A stretch of DNA of 64,000 nucleotides, taken from the NCBI RefSeq assembly GCF_030272615.1, contig NC_081406.1, forward strand, positions 400,846,939 to 400,910,938, in the 5' to 3' direction. Of the stretch, positions 35,391 through 47,000 are shown one piece after another. Both the position numbers and the translations under genes were made by a program. Source of the stretch: Cryptomeria japonica (Eukaryota; Streptophyta; Pinopsida; Cupressales; Cupressaceae). A model generated the notes under the pieces. That model had not been told where the DNA came from. It worked only from the letters and a program-made list of their open reading frames with translations, and did not search any database. Each line of letters opens with the position of its first letter. Within the stretch, counting starts at the first letter, position 1.

Positions 35391-35517
35391 AAAGGAATAG
35401 AAACCCTAAGAGCTTAGAGACTAAATTGACTCTCTTGGATAAGGAGTTAGTCAATCATATTCATCTCTTAGAGGTTTCATATTCCAATGTGATTAGAAAG
35501 GTGATTTCTCAACCTAG
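35391..35517 (+). pseudogene. Possible N-terminal gag fragment of gypsy D
   Basis: An open stretch in one frame reads QRNRNPKSLETKLTLLDKEL and NHIHLLEVSYSNVIRKVISQ. It is Lys/Leu-rich and coiled-coil-like. It lies between the gypsy A LTR and the recognised gypsy D sequence, with no family motif. It may be the start of the gypsy D Gag; weakly supported. Confidence 0.3.
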
Positions 35518-35751
35518 CTGACCTATCCAATTTTCCATCATCACATTTTGGTGAACTCAACTCTTAGCATTTTACTTATGATATATTTATTTGGTATGTA
35601 GTTGGTTAAATCAAATTACATTTGTGTCCTTACCTTACTTTAAAAAAAAACTTCAAAAAGATTCCCTTTCATGCATGTTAGGTCATTTGATGCTTTGTTT
35701 TATTAGAGTGGTTCATTTCATTGTAAGATTTCTTTCTCTTAGATTAGAACA

Positions 35752-36349
35752 ATGTTCTATTTCTTTTTTCAAGACTTTAGAGCCTTTGATGAGTCATTTA
35801 GTAGTGATTACTTTGATATCTTGGATGAATCTCTTGATGACTTCATCTCTATTAAGTTTTACTCTATGACTCCTAAACCATCCTTTTGCCAAAAAATGAT
35901 CAACATGATATATGTGAATTGTTATAAAAATGAAAAAACTAAAGTTGTTGTGCATCTTCATCAAGGCACTCCTCAGCTAACTAATAAACCCATGATTGTT
36001 GTTCAAGGTGGTAGCAATCCTGGTGTCTTTAAAACTCCTAATAAACCTTTGTAATTGTTAAAGGAGCAACAAAAATTCCTTTGACTTTTGCAAAATAATT
36101 TACTCAAAACTACAAAGCAGTTGCTCACACATATAACATGAGGAATAATAGGCAACCTGCTCCTTCAATTATTCATACTTCTCAACCAATTCTTCCTTTT
36201 GCACATCACGTTCCTCAAAATCTTGGAAAGGAATATGACACTGTTGAAAAACTTCATGTTACTCCTACCAAGATATCCCTTTGGGAACTAATTCAAACTT
36301 TCTCTACATATCATGAAATGTTAAAGGAAGCTTTAAACAAGATGAATAT
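35752..36349 (+). pseudogene. Gypsy D linker upstream of protease
   Basis: Two frames give GTPQLTNKPMIVVQGGSNPG, then TKIPLTFAK, NYKAVAHTYN, PILPFAHHVPQNLGKEYD and VTPTKISLWELIQTFSTYHE with MLKEALN. The last block is the conserved 'I-S-W-E-L-I-Q-T-S..H' linker found before the protease in Tat-like plant elements. One frameshift near 36050 and a stop near 36098. The reading breaks off at 36349, where the insertion starts. Confidence 0.72.
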
Positions 36350-37392
36350 TGTAATGGCGTAAAATTAGGGTTAGGGTTAAATTAAGACAATAAAACAACT
36401 AAATAACCTAATTAACCATTGCATTTGGGAAGGAGAAGGAATCTAATAGATATAGCATCAAAAGACTAAGCTTTTGATAGAGTTCCAGCTCTTTGAGTAA
36501 GGCCTTTCTCCTTCCTTGATCAAATTGAATTTGTTTATTTGATAATTAGAGTAAAACAGGTGATAATTTAAGTACTCTAATAGAAATAGTAAGCTACAAA
36601 TGTTGCATGGAACCACTAACCTAGATTTGGGCAAAATAAGCTATTTGGAATCTGCTCTTAGAAGTTTAGCCTGATGTTTCAGGACCAAGTAGTATCAATT
36701 CACCATGGTCCCTTGAAAAAGGGAAAATTATTGGGAATAGGGGTTTTCTTTAGGTCAAACCCCAGTTTTGGAATTAACTATGAAATTGAATTGATAAATG
36801 TAAATGAAAGACTATTGTAAAATACTTTTGTTTTGAGGGAAAGGATGAAAATAATTGAAAACCTAATGATATACCTTAATAAAGTTTTGTTTTACCTTCA
36901 CAAAGGAATTAGGGTTTCTTGTATGTTGTCTTCATAAAACATAGATAATGGATGTCATCTTTGATGTCTGAAACCTAACTTCACTTTTACTCCAATGCTT
37001 GATGAAAGATTGACTACTTGATCACTTGAATTTTCTAGAGTGTATATCTTGATTTCCATTCATTACTTTTTAGAATGAGAGGGGTAGACCTCCTTTTGTA
37101 GTTGCTTATTAAAAAATAAATTGATTTTTTGACACAAGCTGACACAAGATCGAGGTCCCCGCTAAAATTATGTGACCATTACGAGGCCCCAAATTGGTCC
37201 CTTTTTTAGAGGACCATGGCATTGGGTACCATGGTCCTATAAATTAGGGCTTTAGGTTTTGGGGGAGACTATGGAGATAACAAAAAAACATGTTTGATAG
37301 GCTATATGAGCAAAATCAACACTTCAGTCAGGCCTCAGAAGCCGAAGCACCAAAGTGAGGTCCAAGTAAGGACAAAATTGTAGGCAATTACA
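36350..37392. mobile_element. LTR-like insertion of about 1.04 kb inside gypsy D
   Basis: The gypsy D reading is interrupted here and continues after about 37400. The insert begins TGTAATGG and ends CAATTACA, so the ends form TGTAAT/ATTACA. A TATA-like CCTATAAATTAGGG occurs at about 37232. This fits a solo LTR. The flanking pentamers (AATAT left, ATTTA right) do not match well, so the exact ends or the target duplication are uncertain. Confidence 0.5.
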
Positions 37393-37940
37393 ATTTAGGA
37401 CACTATAATTTTCTCACCTTATATGGGATCTAATGATGTGACTTCTTTATTTGAATATATACAAAAAACTAAAGCTAATATCATGTTTTCTCAAGATGAA
37501 TTGCCTCCTCTTATGGTTGTGATCCTTATCAATAAAAATCCTATTTAAAGAATTTTGGTTGATAATGGATTCGGTCTTAATGTTTGTAGCATTGACTTAT
37601 TACATAAAATTGATGTGGATGCTTCTCTCATTCAACCTTATGCTCTTTCTATTCATGGATTTGATAATGTTGCTCGAGAAACTTTAGGTATCATAGCTTT
37701 ACCTATTACAATAGTTCCTAATACTTTACCTACACCTATCCATCTCATGCCCAATATTATTATGTATAAACTTCTTGGGAGACTATGGTTATATGTTGTG
37801 CAATTTGTCTTGTCTACTCTTCATCATAGAGTTATGTTTATCCATGAAAAAATCTTGTATACCATTGAAGATGATCATAAACTGCAAATTTATTTACAAG
37901 ATGAATTATATTCTCAATCTTCTTCAATTCCTACATAAAT
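37393..37940 (+). pseudogene. Gypsy D protease remnant
   Basis: Reads FSQDELPPLMVVILINKNPI, a stop, then RILVDNGFGLNVCSIDLLHK (the active-site region, Asp-Asn-Gly in place of Asp-Ser/Thr-Gly). IHGFDNVARETLGIIALPIT follows. The best open part is 37555-37938. The pattern is that of Tat-lineage retropepsins. Confidence 0.78.
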
Positions 37941-38799
37941 TCAACAAGAAAAATATTCATCTACTAATGATACTCCTTCACTTGAAAGTGCTCTCTTGGA
38001 AGATGATTGGGGTTCTTTGGATTTAAAACCTTCCTTTGTAGGAGAATATAAATTCCCTTCAATGGAATTTAACAAAAAATAGGATAATGTTGTTGAACCT
38101 AAGAAGCATCACCTCTCTTCTCAACTCAATAACAATTTTGTGGTTGCTTCTACTTCCAATGAATCTTCAACTATTCCTTATAATCCCATTTCTCATGACA
38201 TTGTGATCTATGAGGCCCTGCCATCTCTTTCAGATATGGCATCCTGTTATGGTCTTGGTTTTCACATTTTAGCTAAGCGTGACTATAATGGTAATGATTG
38301 TGGTGCAAAAAAATAAGGAATAAAGGTTCTTTTAAAAAATAATATATGTGAATCTTGATTTGGACCTGGATATTATCTTTATAAGCCCACTAAAATTGTA
38401 AAACATCTCTCAATGTGAATGTCATATTTTTTCTTCTAAATCTCTTTCTCTTGTCTATCCTCATTGTATAGATGTTGATTCCACTTATATTACACTTTCT
38501 TTTAATATTTTTAGTATAGACAAGTCCTTGGTTTAGTTCCTAGGAGTTTATGATCATCTTCCTTGATATCACCATCATTGTGGCTTTCCTTATTGTCTAA
38601 ATGCTAATGCATGCTTTGGGGAAGAAGATAAGGATAATATGGAGAAGATTCAAGAATTCCCTTTGCCAATGGATTCCCCTCAAAAAAGAAAACCTCCTTA
38701 TAACTAAGATGATTAATATAAAAATGGATCCTTATACTGAGGAGAAGATTATAATAATTAGAAATTATTTAGAAGTTGATGAATAACATGATCATTCTT
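37941..38799 (+). pseudogene. Gypsy D protease-RT connector
   Basis: Broken frames with short recognisable pieces such as LPSLSDMASCYGLGFHILAK, a Gly-rich stretch loosely like a G-patch. Stops are dense and no catalytic motif is present. Assigned to gypsy D by position. Confidence 0.45.
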
Positions 38800-39560
38800 C
38801 TCTCCTTTATAAATATCCCAACATTTTTGCTTGGACATACTTTGATATGCCCAGCATTGATGCTAAAATTGTGACTCATAACATTGTCTTTCTTCCTAAT
38901 GCTAAACATGTTAACCAAAAGATAAGAATGATGAATCCTAAGATTGCTTTGCTTATTAAGACTGAAATTGAAAAACTTCTTGAAGCTGGTTTCATTTGCT
39001 CTATAGATTATTTTCCTTAGATTTTAATATTGTTTCCATTACGAAACCAAATAATAAGATACAAATGTGTACTAAATTTTGAGATCTTAATGAAGCCTCT
39101 TAAAAGATGACTTTCCTCTTCCCAACAATGACATGATGGAATCAACTATAATTGGTCATGTGTTGTTATCTTTTATGGATGGATTTTTTGGAAACAATCA
39201 AATTTTCATTAATCCTCTAGATCAGTACAAGGCATCCTTCATAACACCTCAGGGTACCTTTTGTTGGGATGTTATGCCTTTTGGATTAAAGAATGTTGAT
39301 TCAACTTATTAATGCGCTATGACCCTAATTTTCATGACTATATGCATAAAATATTGAAGGACTATTCTAATGATATTCTGGCTAAATTCATTTGGTGCCA
39401 AGATCATGTCAAAACCCTTTGTCAAATCTTTGAGTGAGTTCGTAAATACAATATGTGTTTGAATCCTTGAAAATATGTTTTTAGTGTGGATAGTGGAATT
39501 TTTTTGGGATTAATTATTTCACATCATAGAACTGTGGTGGAAACAAGGAATATGGATACT
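38800..39560 (+). pseudogene. Gypsy D reverse transcriptase remnant
   Basis: Pieces in changing frames read NIFAWTYFDMPSIDAKIVTH, MMNPKIALLIKTEIEKLLEA and GFICSI. Later come palm-like pieces (MCLNP and KYVFSVDSGIFLGLIISHH). No intact catalytic Asp-Asp is seen. Strongly decayed. Confidence 0.72.
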
Positions 39561-40178
39561 ATTGTTAGTATGCCACCTCCTTGAAACATTTCTCAACTTC
39601 TTAGTTTGCAAGGAAAAAATAAAGCTATTTTTTGGTTTGTCTCACAACCTGTAGATCAAATCATACTATTATTTCAAATCAGTGGAATATTGATTGTCAA
39701 AAAGCTTTTGATGACTTGAAGTTTTATCTTGCTAATCCTCCTATTTTACAACCTGCTATTCCTAATCACCATTTTCTTCTATATACTTTTGCTTCTTCTC
39801 ATGATATTGTAACCTTATTAGCCCACATGATAATGATGGTAAAGAATGTATGGTCTATTACATAAGTCATACTTTACTCGATTATGAAGTTGGATATATT
39901 GCAATAGAAAAGTAATGTGTCACTCTTATCTTTGCAACTCAAAAGTTAAGGAATTACCTTATTAATGCTGACACTCATGTCATGATTAAATTTGATCCTT
40001 TATAATATTTGTTTTCTAAAATAGACATTTTAATATTCTTAGCAAAATAGGCTATGATGAAGTGAAGTTGACCTTAAATTTGTTTCTCATAAAGAAATCA
40101 AAGGACAAGCTTTAACCAATCATTTGGTTGATGCTCCTTCACCTTTTATTATCCCTAATTAGGATTCCTTCCCTAATT
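39561..40178 (+). pseudogene. Gypsy D first RNase H remnant
   Basis: QWNIDCQKAFDDLKFYLANP followed by PILQPAIPN marks the RT-RNase H junction of Ty3/gypsy elements, in the open frame 39632-39865. After it only fragments remain, such as KEIKGQALTNHLVDAPSP, the usual linker to the second RNase H. Confidence 0.72.
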
Positions 40179-40600
40179 AATTTGATCTTCCTATAGATGT
40201 GAATAACATTTGGGACTTATTCTTTAATGGCTTTGGTGTCGGTATTATCTTAGTACCTCCTTTAGGAAGGTTGATTCTTCTATCCTATCATCTTAACTTC
40301 TTATGCACCAATAATATCACTAAGTGTGAAGCTCCTATAGTAAAGATAAAAGAAACATTGTCTCTTAAAACTCAACACTTTCATATATTTGGTGACTCAC
40401 AATTGATCAAAAGACAAGTTACAAGAAACTATCAAGCTAAACAATTAAAACTTTCTCAATATCATGACTTGGCCTCATCATTGTTACAAAAGTTTTCTTC
40501 TTAAACCATTGATCCTTTACCTCAAAATGATAAGTGACATGTAGATTCCATAGTGGGTGTTGCTTCCCTCATATCCCTAAAAGATCCTTCTATGGATTAT
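40179..40600 (+). pseudogene. Gypsy D archaeal-type RNase H remnant
   Basis: The open frame 40199-40504 reads IWDLFFNGFGVGIILVPPLG, HLNFLCTNNITKCEAPI and FGDSQLIKRQVTRNYQAK. The first catalytic Asp of FDG reads Asn, the Glu of EYEA reads Lys-Cys-Glu, and the GDSQL Asp is present. It lies after RNase H and before integrase. Confidence 0.78.
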
Positions 40601-40839
40601 CAATTTACTACACATAAGTTTTTATCTCCCAGTATCTTTGATAGTTCTAATGATTTTTCTTATTGTTTTAATATAAAATCAAATGAGTGGCAATCCCACA
40701 TTTTTTGTTATTTGTGTGATGGTTCTTTTCCTAATTATGTAATCAAGAACACTAGAGCTCGAATTCAAAAACTTACTACAAGATATACTATTATCTCAAT
40801 GTCCTTTATCACATAAGTTATATATGGTCTTCTTATTTA

Positions 40840-41931
40840 TTGTCTCAACAAACTGGAGATCACTATTGCCCTTGAAGAAGCACATTCAAGTGTTTGCGGG
40901 GGGCATTTTGGTGGTAAATATTTAGTCCAAGAATCACTTTGAATGGGATGCTATTGACAAACTATGGAAAAGGAGTTCTTTTCCTTTGTCAAAAAGAATC
41001 ACTATTGTGAATAACATAATAATTTGATTCACACTCCTTCCCATCATCTTAGATCCGAAGTGGATTCTTAGCCTTTCTTATTGTGGGGTTTATACCCCAT
41101 TGGTAAATTCTCCCCTCTTTCACAATGACATTATTTCATCATTACTACTACATATTTCTTTACAAAGTGGGTTGAAGCCATACCCCTTCGATCCATGACT
41201 ACTAAGATAATTTGTTAATTCATTCAAGATAATATTATATATCAATTTGGTATACCTTGCACTTTAATTTTTAACAATGGTACATCATTTAAGAATAAAA
41301 ATATGAAGAAATTCCTTGAGAAATATCAATTCAACATCATTTCTCTACTCCTTATTATCCTCAATCCTTGACAGACAAACTAAAGCTTATAATAAGGTAA
41401 TTGACAAAATTCTTTGTAAAACTATAAATAACATGGAAAATATTGACACACACAATTGTCTTATACTTTATGGACTTATCAAACAAGTATTCGCACAACC
41501 ACGGGTATTGCTCCATATAACCTGGTTTATGGTGTTGATGCAATCATGCCTTTAGAGTTAGAATTTTTTTGTTGAGGGTATCATTGACGATGATGCTTAT
41601 AGAGAAAAATGCCTACAAAAACTTGAGAGGCTCAATCAACAATGTATTAATGCTCTCAAACATATTCAAATGTATCAGAAAATTTTTTTAGAGTAATTAT
41701 AATGACAAATTTATCCAATGCTCCTTCTTGGTGAGTGACTTGGTCTTTTATGAAAATAAACACAATGTAAATGTTTTAGCAAGAGAAAAGGGAAAATTCA
41801 ATTTGAATTGGCTTGGTCCTTATATTGTCACTAAAATCTTTGGTTCAGGTGCCTAGGAGATAGTAGATATGGAAGGTACACCTCTCAAGGACCCCATTAA
41901 TGCTATGCAATTATGTAGATATAATGCTTAA
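40840..41931 (+). pseudogene. Gypsy D integrase and pol C-terminus
   Basis: Reads EEAHSSVCGGHFGGKYLVQE (zinc-binding His region), FFTKWVEAIPLRSMT, FGIPCTLIFNNGTSFKN (the second Asp reads Asn) and, after stops, TTGIAPYNLVYGVDAIMPLE. It ends with EKGKFNLNWLGPYIVTKIFG, then PLKDPINAMQLCRYNA and TAA at 41929-41931, the standard end of plant gypsy pol. Many stops; inactive. Confidence 0.85.
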
Positions 41932-43869
41932 TTCTCTCCTTTTTATTTTCTTTCCATTACTGAATTTTATGTTAGCATATTTATTTATTAGAGCACGTTA
42001 TGTAGATAGTTAGAGATTCTTGCGATTTGATGTATATTGCTTAATTCATGATAAAATATTTTATCTTTGTCTTGGATTCCTTTTTGTAGTTTCTTTTTCA
42101 TAGATTCAAAAATTACATTCTTATATTAGCATGTTTAGTATTTTTTGGGTTGTGTTAAGTTAGATCATGTTGTGTTTAGTTAAAATATATTTTAGGTAGA
42201 TCACATAGGTACATTACATCATCAAATTGTAGCATTTAATTAAACACTAAAATATATTTTAGGTAGATCACATAGGTACATTACATCATCAAATTGTAGC
42301 ATTTAATTAAACACTTTTGTTTAATTAGATCACACATGTATCAATTTAATCATTATAGAATTGGTTGTAACATCAATCATAATGGCATGAAATTAGACAT
42401 ACATGTTCAGTACCATATTTGTGTTATTTTTATCAAAGCAATTGTTATCAGGAAGGATCTAAGCTCTAAAACTCAATAATCTTGAGCAATATGGGGACAT
42501 CTTCAGGTTGTAGGTGACCTAAAATGAAAATGAACCTTCAGATAATGGGTTGGTTCCCTTTGAATTTCTCTTACAAACTATTGGACCTAATTGGAAAAGG
42601 GGGTAGAAAGATACTTGAAATGAAACTTTACTACTAATAGGAAGTGATACACCAAAATTTAATAAGGTTTTATTTCTACTCAAACTCACAATTGTGCTTC
42701 AATCAGAGAAACTTCTTCATTCCCAACCTAAATTAGATCATGTAATACATAAATATTTTATAAGAAGGCTTTTTTGTTTCAACATTTTTATGGAGGAAAC
42801 TATGTTTCACAACTTCAAACTACCCGAATCAACTCGACAAAACTCATAACTTGTATTTGAAATGAATCCTTTTGCTTTAACAATACATAAATAAGACATA
42901 TTTAGATGATTAAAAAAAGAAACATAATAAATACATCAAATCATTCATCCATAACACCAAACCAAAGGATATTTTGGAAATAAACTACTACTCTTTATTG
43001 ATATTGAAAGGAGTTGTTGATACAAATTGAAAAGATACTTCTAAAACTAAAAACTCTCTGAAAACCTATTACAATGCTTCAAGTCTTGCTATGTATGAAA
43101 GCTAAAAGAAAGAACTAGAAGGAAAGAAGAATAGGAGAAGTTTTTATCAGAAAGAAACAACATTCTTCACTAAAAAAGAGACTGATGACAAACTCCATCT
43201 CTGGTCTTTGAACTCAACTCCAACTTGTGGTCTCCAACTTGCATGACTTCGGTTTCTTGGGTCTAATGTGATAAAAATTCATACAGAAATCTTCTTCAAA
43301 CTAATGTAAATTGAAGGTTAATGGGCTCAAAACTTTCTTTGACTCGTGTGTTATCCATGTGGGGTCTTGAACTGATGTATAATTGCCTCATTTATTGTAG
43401 AACTCCCTCTATTTATGGCCTTCAACTAATAATCAACAAAACTTCACCTTCTACCTCTCAGATTGATCCTTGAACTGCTACATAATCTATAGGTGATGCA
43501 CGATTGAACTTAGAGTCTATCCTTCATTAGGCATAGGACATATTTAAGGAATTTAAATTGACACATGTTTTCTCAAATTGATAACCTAGAGCCCTTTGTT
43601 TATGCTCTTATATTTGGTACTCATTTTATCCTCTTCAAACATAATATACTTGTCACAAATTCCTTACTCATACGATTGTCTCTACCTCTTCTTAGTTAAA
43701 ATTCTGCCATGATTATCTTTGTTATAAAGACCATTGCTTTATAATGTTCATCTTCTTACTATTGTATATGGTGAAATCGAGATGTTAAATTATTATAAAA
43801 CAAAACAAAGATCCAACCACATAAAACCATAGTTCTATAATTAAAATCCACCATACACTAATGAAGAAC
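41932..43869 (+). other. Gypsy D 3' region, no gene recognised
   Basis: AT-rich sequence after the pol stop, holding a perfect 67 bp tandem duplication (42181-42314). A run GGAAAAGGGGGTAGAAAGA near 42594-42612 is a possible purine tract, but no LTR boundary could be proved. CTA at 43870-43872 is the CACTA target. Confidence 0.5.
42181..42314. repeat. Perfect 67 bp tandem duplication (two copies)
   Basis: Units 42181-42247 and 42248-42314 look identical base for base, beginning TAAAATATATTTTAGGTAGA. Their identity in an otherwise badly eroded element implies a recent event or an assembly artefact. Confidence 0.95.
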
Positions 43870-43872
43870 CTA
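43870..43872. repeat. Target site duplication CTA (left copy)
   Basis: CTA before CACTA at 43873; the matching CTA is at 56269-56271. Three bases is the normal CACTA target length. Confidence 0.85.
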
Positions 43873-43923
43873 CACTAATACATTTGGGGTCAAATTCCGA
43901 CGGAGGTTTCCGACGGACAAGGA

Positions 43924-44030
43924 GCATTGTGTGAAAATTTAATTTTTTTTTAAAAAAATGCCCGTGTTCATCGGAATTCCAATGACCATGGGCATTTTAT
44001 TAAAAAAAAAAACACAACGCATTTTCATTT
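43924..44030. repeat. Left subterminal palindrome of the CACTA element
   Basis: An imperfect palindrome centred at 43976/43977 on GGAATTCC, with arms AATGCCCGTGTTCATC and, on the complement, AATGCCCATGGTCATT. It extends through A/T tracts to GCATTGTGT and ACACAACGC. Confidence 0.88.
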
Positions 44031-47000
44031 TGAAAGCAAACCGAAGCAAGCGGCGACTGTCTTGCCTCCCTGCCCCCCCCCGCCGGAGCGATCTCTGCAC
44101 AAGCAAGGTAAGGTTTTTGGCTCGCTTTTGTCCAGGTGAATTTTCTATCAAGGGTTTAGGATGTTTTTGGCCATAGTAGAGTGATCAATTCTCAATTTTG
44201 TTTGGTAAATCATCTTCGATTTGCATGCAAAGGGCACGTTGAATCCTTGTATAAGCTATAATGGAGGTTATAGAAACTTGTATGAAGTGTCTGTTTCTTC
44301 CTGAGTTTCTTCTTCTCTGTCTGTAGATGATTTTTGTGCTTGTATTGAAGTTTCTGCAGTGAAGCTATCTATATTAAGAACTCCTCTGCATATTTCAATC
44401 TGTCACAAGTTTCCTTGTGTCTTGTCATTCGGACTTGAGTAACATTTAAAATGGACGTCTTTCAGCTTTGATACTCAGTGGTCCACTTTCCTAGAACATA
44501 AAGAACACAAAGGAGTAGAGGTAGTTAAACTGACAACAATCTATCATTAAATGTTGATTTCATCAAGAAGGGTGTTCGAAGGATAAAGGCCATTAAAGGC
44601 ATTTTGTCCTTTTAGCTTTGATCATATCATGAACTTCTACGATCTCCTCATTCTCCTGCATTGGGGTATAATACTCTGGTTTCAGCTTAATTTTGATTAA
44701 AGCTGCGTCTTGAAGTGCTTATATGCACATCTTTCATAGAGTAAACATGCAACATACACTACATGTAAAGGTCACTCAAAAAGGATGGAGTACCATATCT
44801 CATCAAATGCAACTCAATGGGAAAGAGGACTAGATTCCGGAGAGGTGGTAAAGAGTTTTATTGCAATGGCCTAAAGTATTGTCCAAGATGAATCAATTAC
44901 ACCCCTCACAGAAGATGAGGTTACTCAACCATACAAGTCTTAGCACTCCAAGAGCGAGCATGTCTTCCACACTCATACCAAGTCCATACGAGCACTCCAA
45001 ATATAATAGTGCATCGTTATCTTGGTTCATTTTAATTTCTCATGTCTTTCTTTAGTTATCACTTAGTTAAGAGATTTCTGAATAAGATATCCTTAGGCCC
45101 CTTTGTGCCCTAGCAAATGTAGGAAGCTATTACATACTTCTCTCTAACACCTATGTCCTTACTTCATACTCACAACATCAAGTGTGGCACAAAAAAAAAG
45201 GCAAGAATTAAAATACATCAAGTGTGGTACAAATTTGGATCAATAATTTTTTCAATAGTCTTAAAAGGCATATTATGAAAAATCATGGAGTCTTCAAATA
45301 TTCCATTCTAAAACATTCAAATTCCATTGCAAAATTCAAATTTTCTTAGATTTTTTCCAAACGTAAAAACCAAAAATTTTATGCAAACTTTATTAATGAA
45401 GGTCAAATTTTCTCAAATTTTGAAATTTGAAATACAAAGTGTCCCTTTGGTTAAAATGTGAACATCTAATTCAAGCAATAAACTTTGAATTTCAATCATT
45501 TTTTTAAAAATTGTCATGGTGAGGGCACAAAATGTCATTTTTTTTAATTTTAAATAAATTAAATCCTACTCTATTTGCTTCAAATTTCATTCTAAGAAAT
45601 AATTCCAATGTTTCCTTAAGGGTGAGCATGGCATCCATTATGCAAAAGGACTCAAATACAAAGATAAAGAATAAAATTACCTTCATTTTCAAATTTGAAA
45701 AAATGGCTTTCTTGTAATTTCCTCAAAATGGATGAAGTTGAATCCACGCACATATCAAGCAATCCTTTGTCATCCTCAATCCAATTCACTCCCAAGCTTT
45801 TACAATTGAATTGAGTCAAATCTCTCAAAATTTTAAATTTTCAAAAGAATGCTTTTGAAGAGCATTTTTCTTTAAAACCTCTATAGCCAAGTGGAGAAAT
45901 AACCATGTACCTATAACTACTCAATGCACATGTCAAGAATACCTATTCAATACATATATAGTTGAAGCACATCATAAACACCCAACAAGACCAACATCAT
46001 AAAAATATAATTCAATGCATCAAGATATCATATAATCAACGAACACATTTAGTAAAACATAAATAATTTTATGCACATTTATGAACTAAAGAATTCAAAT
46101 AAATGAGGCATATAAACATAACATAGCCACCTCAAATCATATTGAACACCAACAATCGACATGTTAAGGAACCTCATCTTGAAACATGGGGATGGTCCAA
46201 ACACACCATTCAAAGCAAGGACAACAACCACAACTAAAACTCACAAAAAACAATGAAGCTAAAACATCGTTCAACACCCAAGACAAAAAACACAAGAACA
46301 ACATATGCATCCCCTAATACATAGTTGAAGTCTAGTGATGTTGAGATCTACATCTCAACAATATAAATGGGGTGTTACAATTATAATGTATAATGGTTGA
46401 TATATATGCTAACATGTGGTACACATCCCCCAAGGTAGTTATATTCTTATGCTTTGTAAGTCATCCCACTAGCAAATTAGATTAAAACTGTGTATCCCAC
46501 ATGTGGGCGAAGTGGTAATGGTAGTGTTAGTTATTTGAGTGTTATATATTGTGGGGCTTAGGAAAGAGAAGGGAAGTGAAAAGTATTTGTGTTTAGGATC
46601 TCATGATTTTTATTAAAGGTAAATAGGTTTTAGGTTATAGACTCCTAAAACCCAATTTAATCAAAATATCAATAAAATAGCCACTAACCAATAGCAAAAG
46701 ATAAAACTAGATGATTTGAAAGGGCCTAGAGTCTTGTCAATGTCATTTCCAACCTAAACAATGTCATTTCCTTTTTTTCAATACGCACACCCTTAGCTTG
46801 ACAATGGGATTTTGAAACAACTCTTTGACCAACCATCCAAGACACCATTTTCAAGTTCCTTTGATCAAGGAGACTGGAGGGAATCCTCAACCAAAGTCAC
46901 TTCATGCAATGAGGAAGAATGCCTACCCAAAGATGTTGTATGTTGTATCAATTCCATAGACTAGGTGAGTGCATGACTCCTTGCACACTCTTCTACCATG

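Larger units (their letters stand above)
35286..43869 (+). mobile_element. Gypsy D, heavily decayed Ty3/gypsy Tat-type element
   Basis: Plus-strand polyprotein remnants in the order Gag-side linker (35752-36349), protease (37393-37940), RT (38800-39560), RNase H (39600-40030), archaeal-type RNase H (40180-40600), integrase (40840-41931). This is the common Tat arrangement. Nearly every domain has stops. LTRs could not be identified, so the outer limits are nominal. A roughly 1 kb insertion separates the linker from the protease. Confidence 0.7.
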
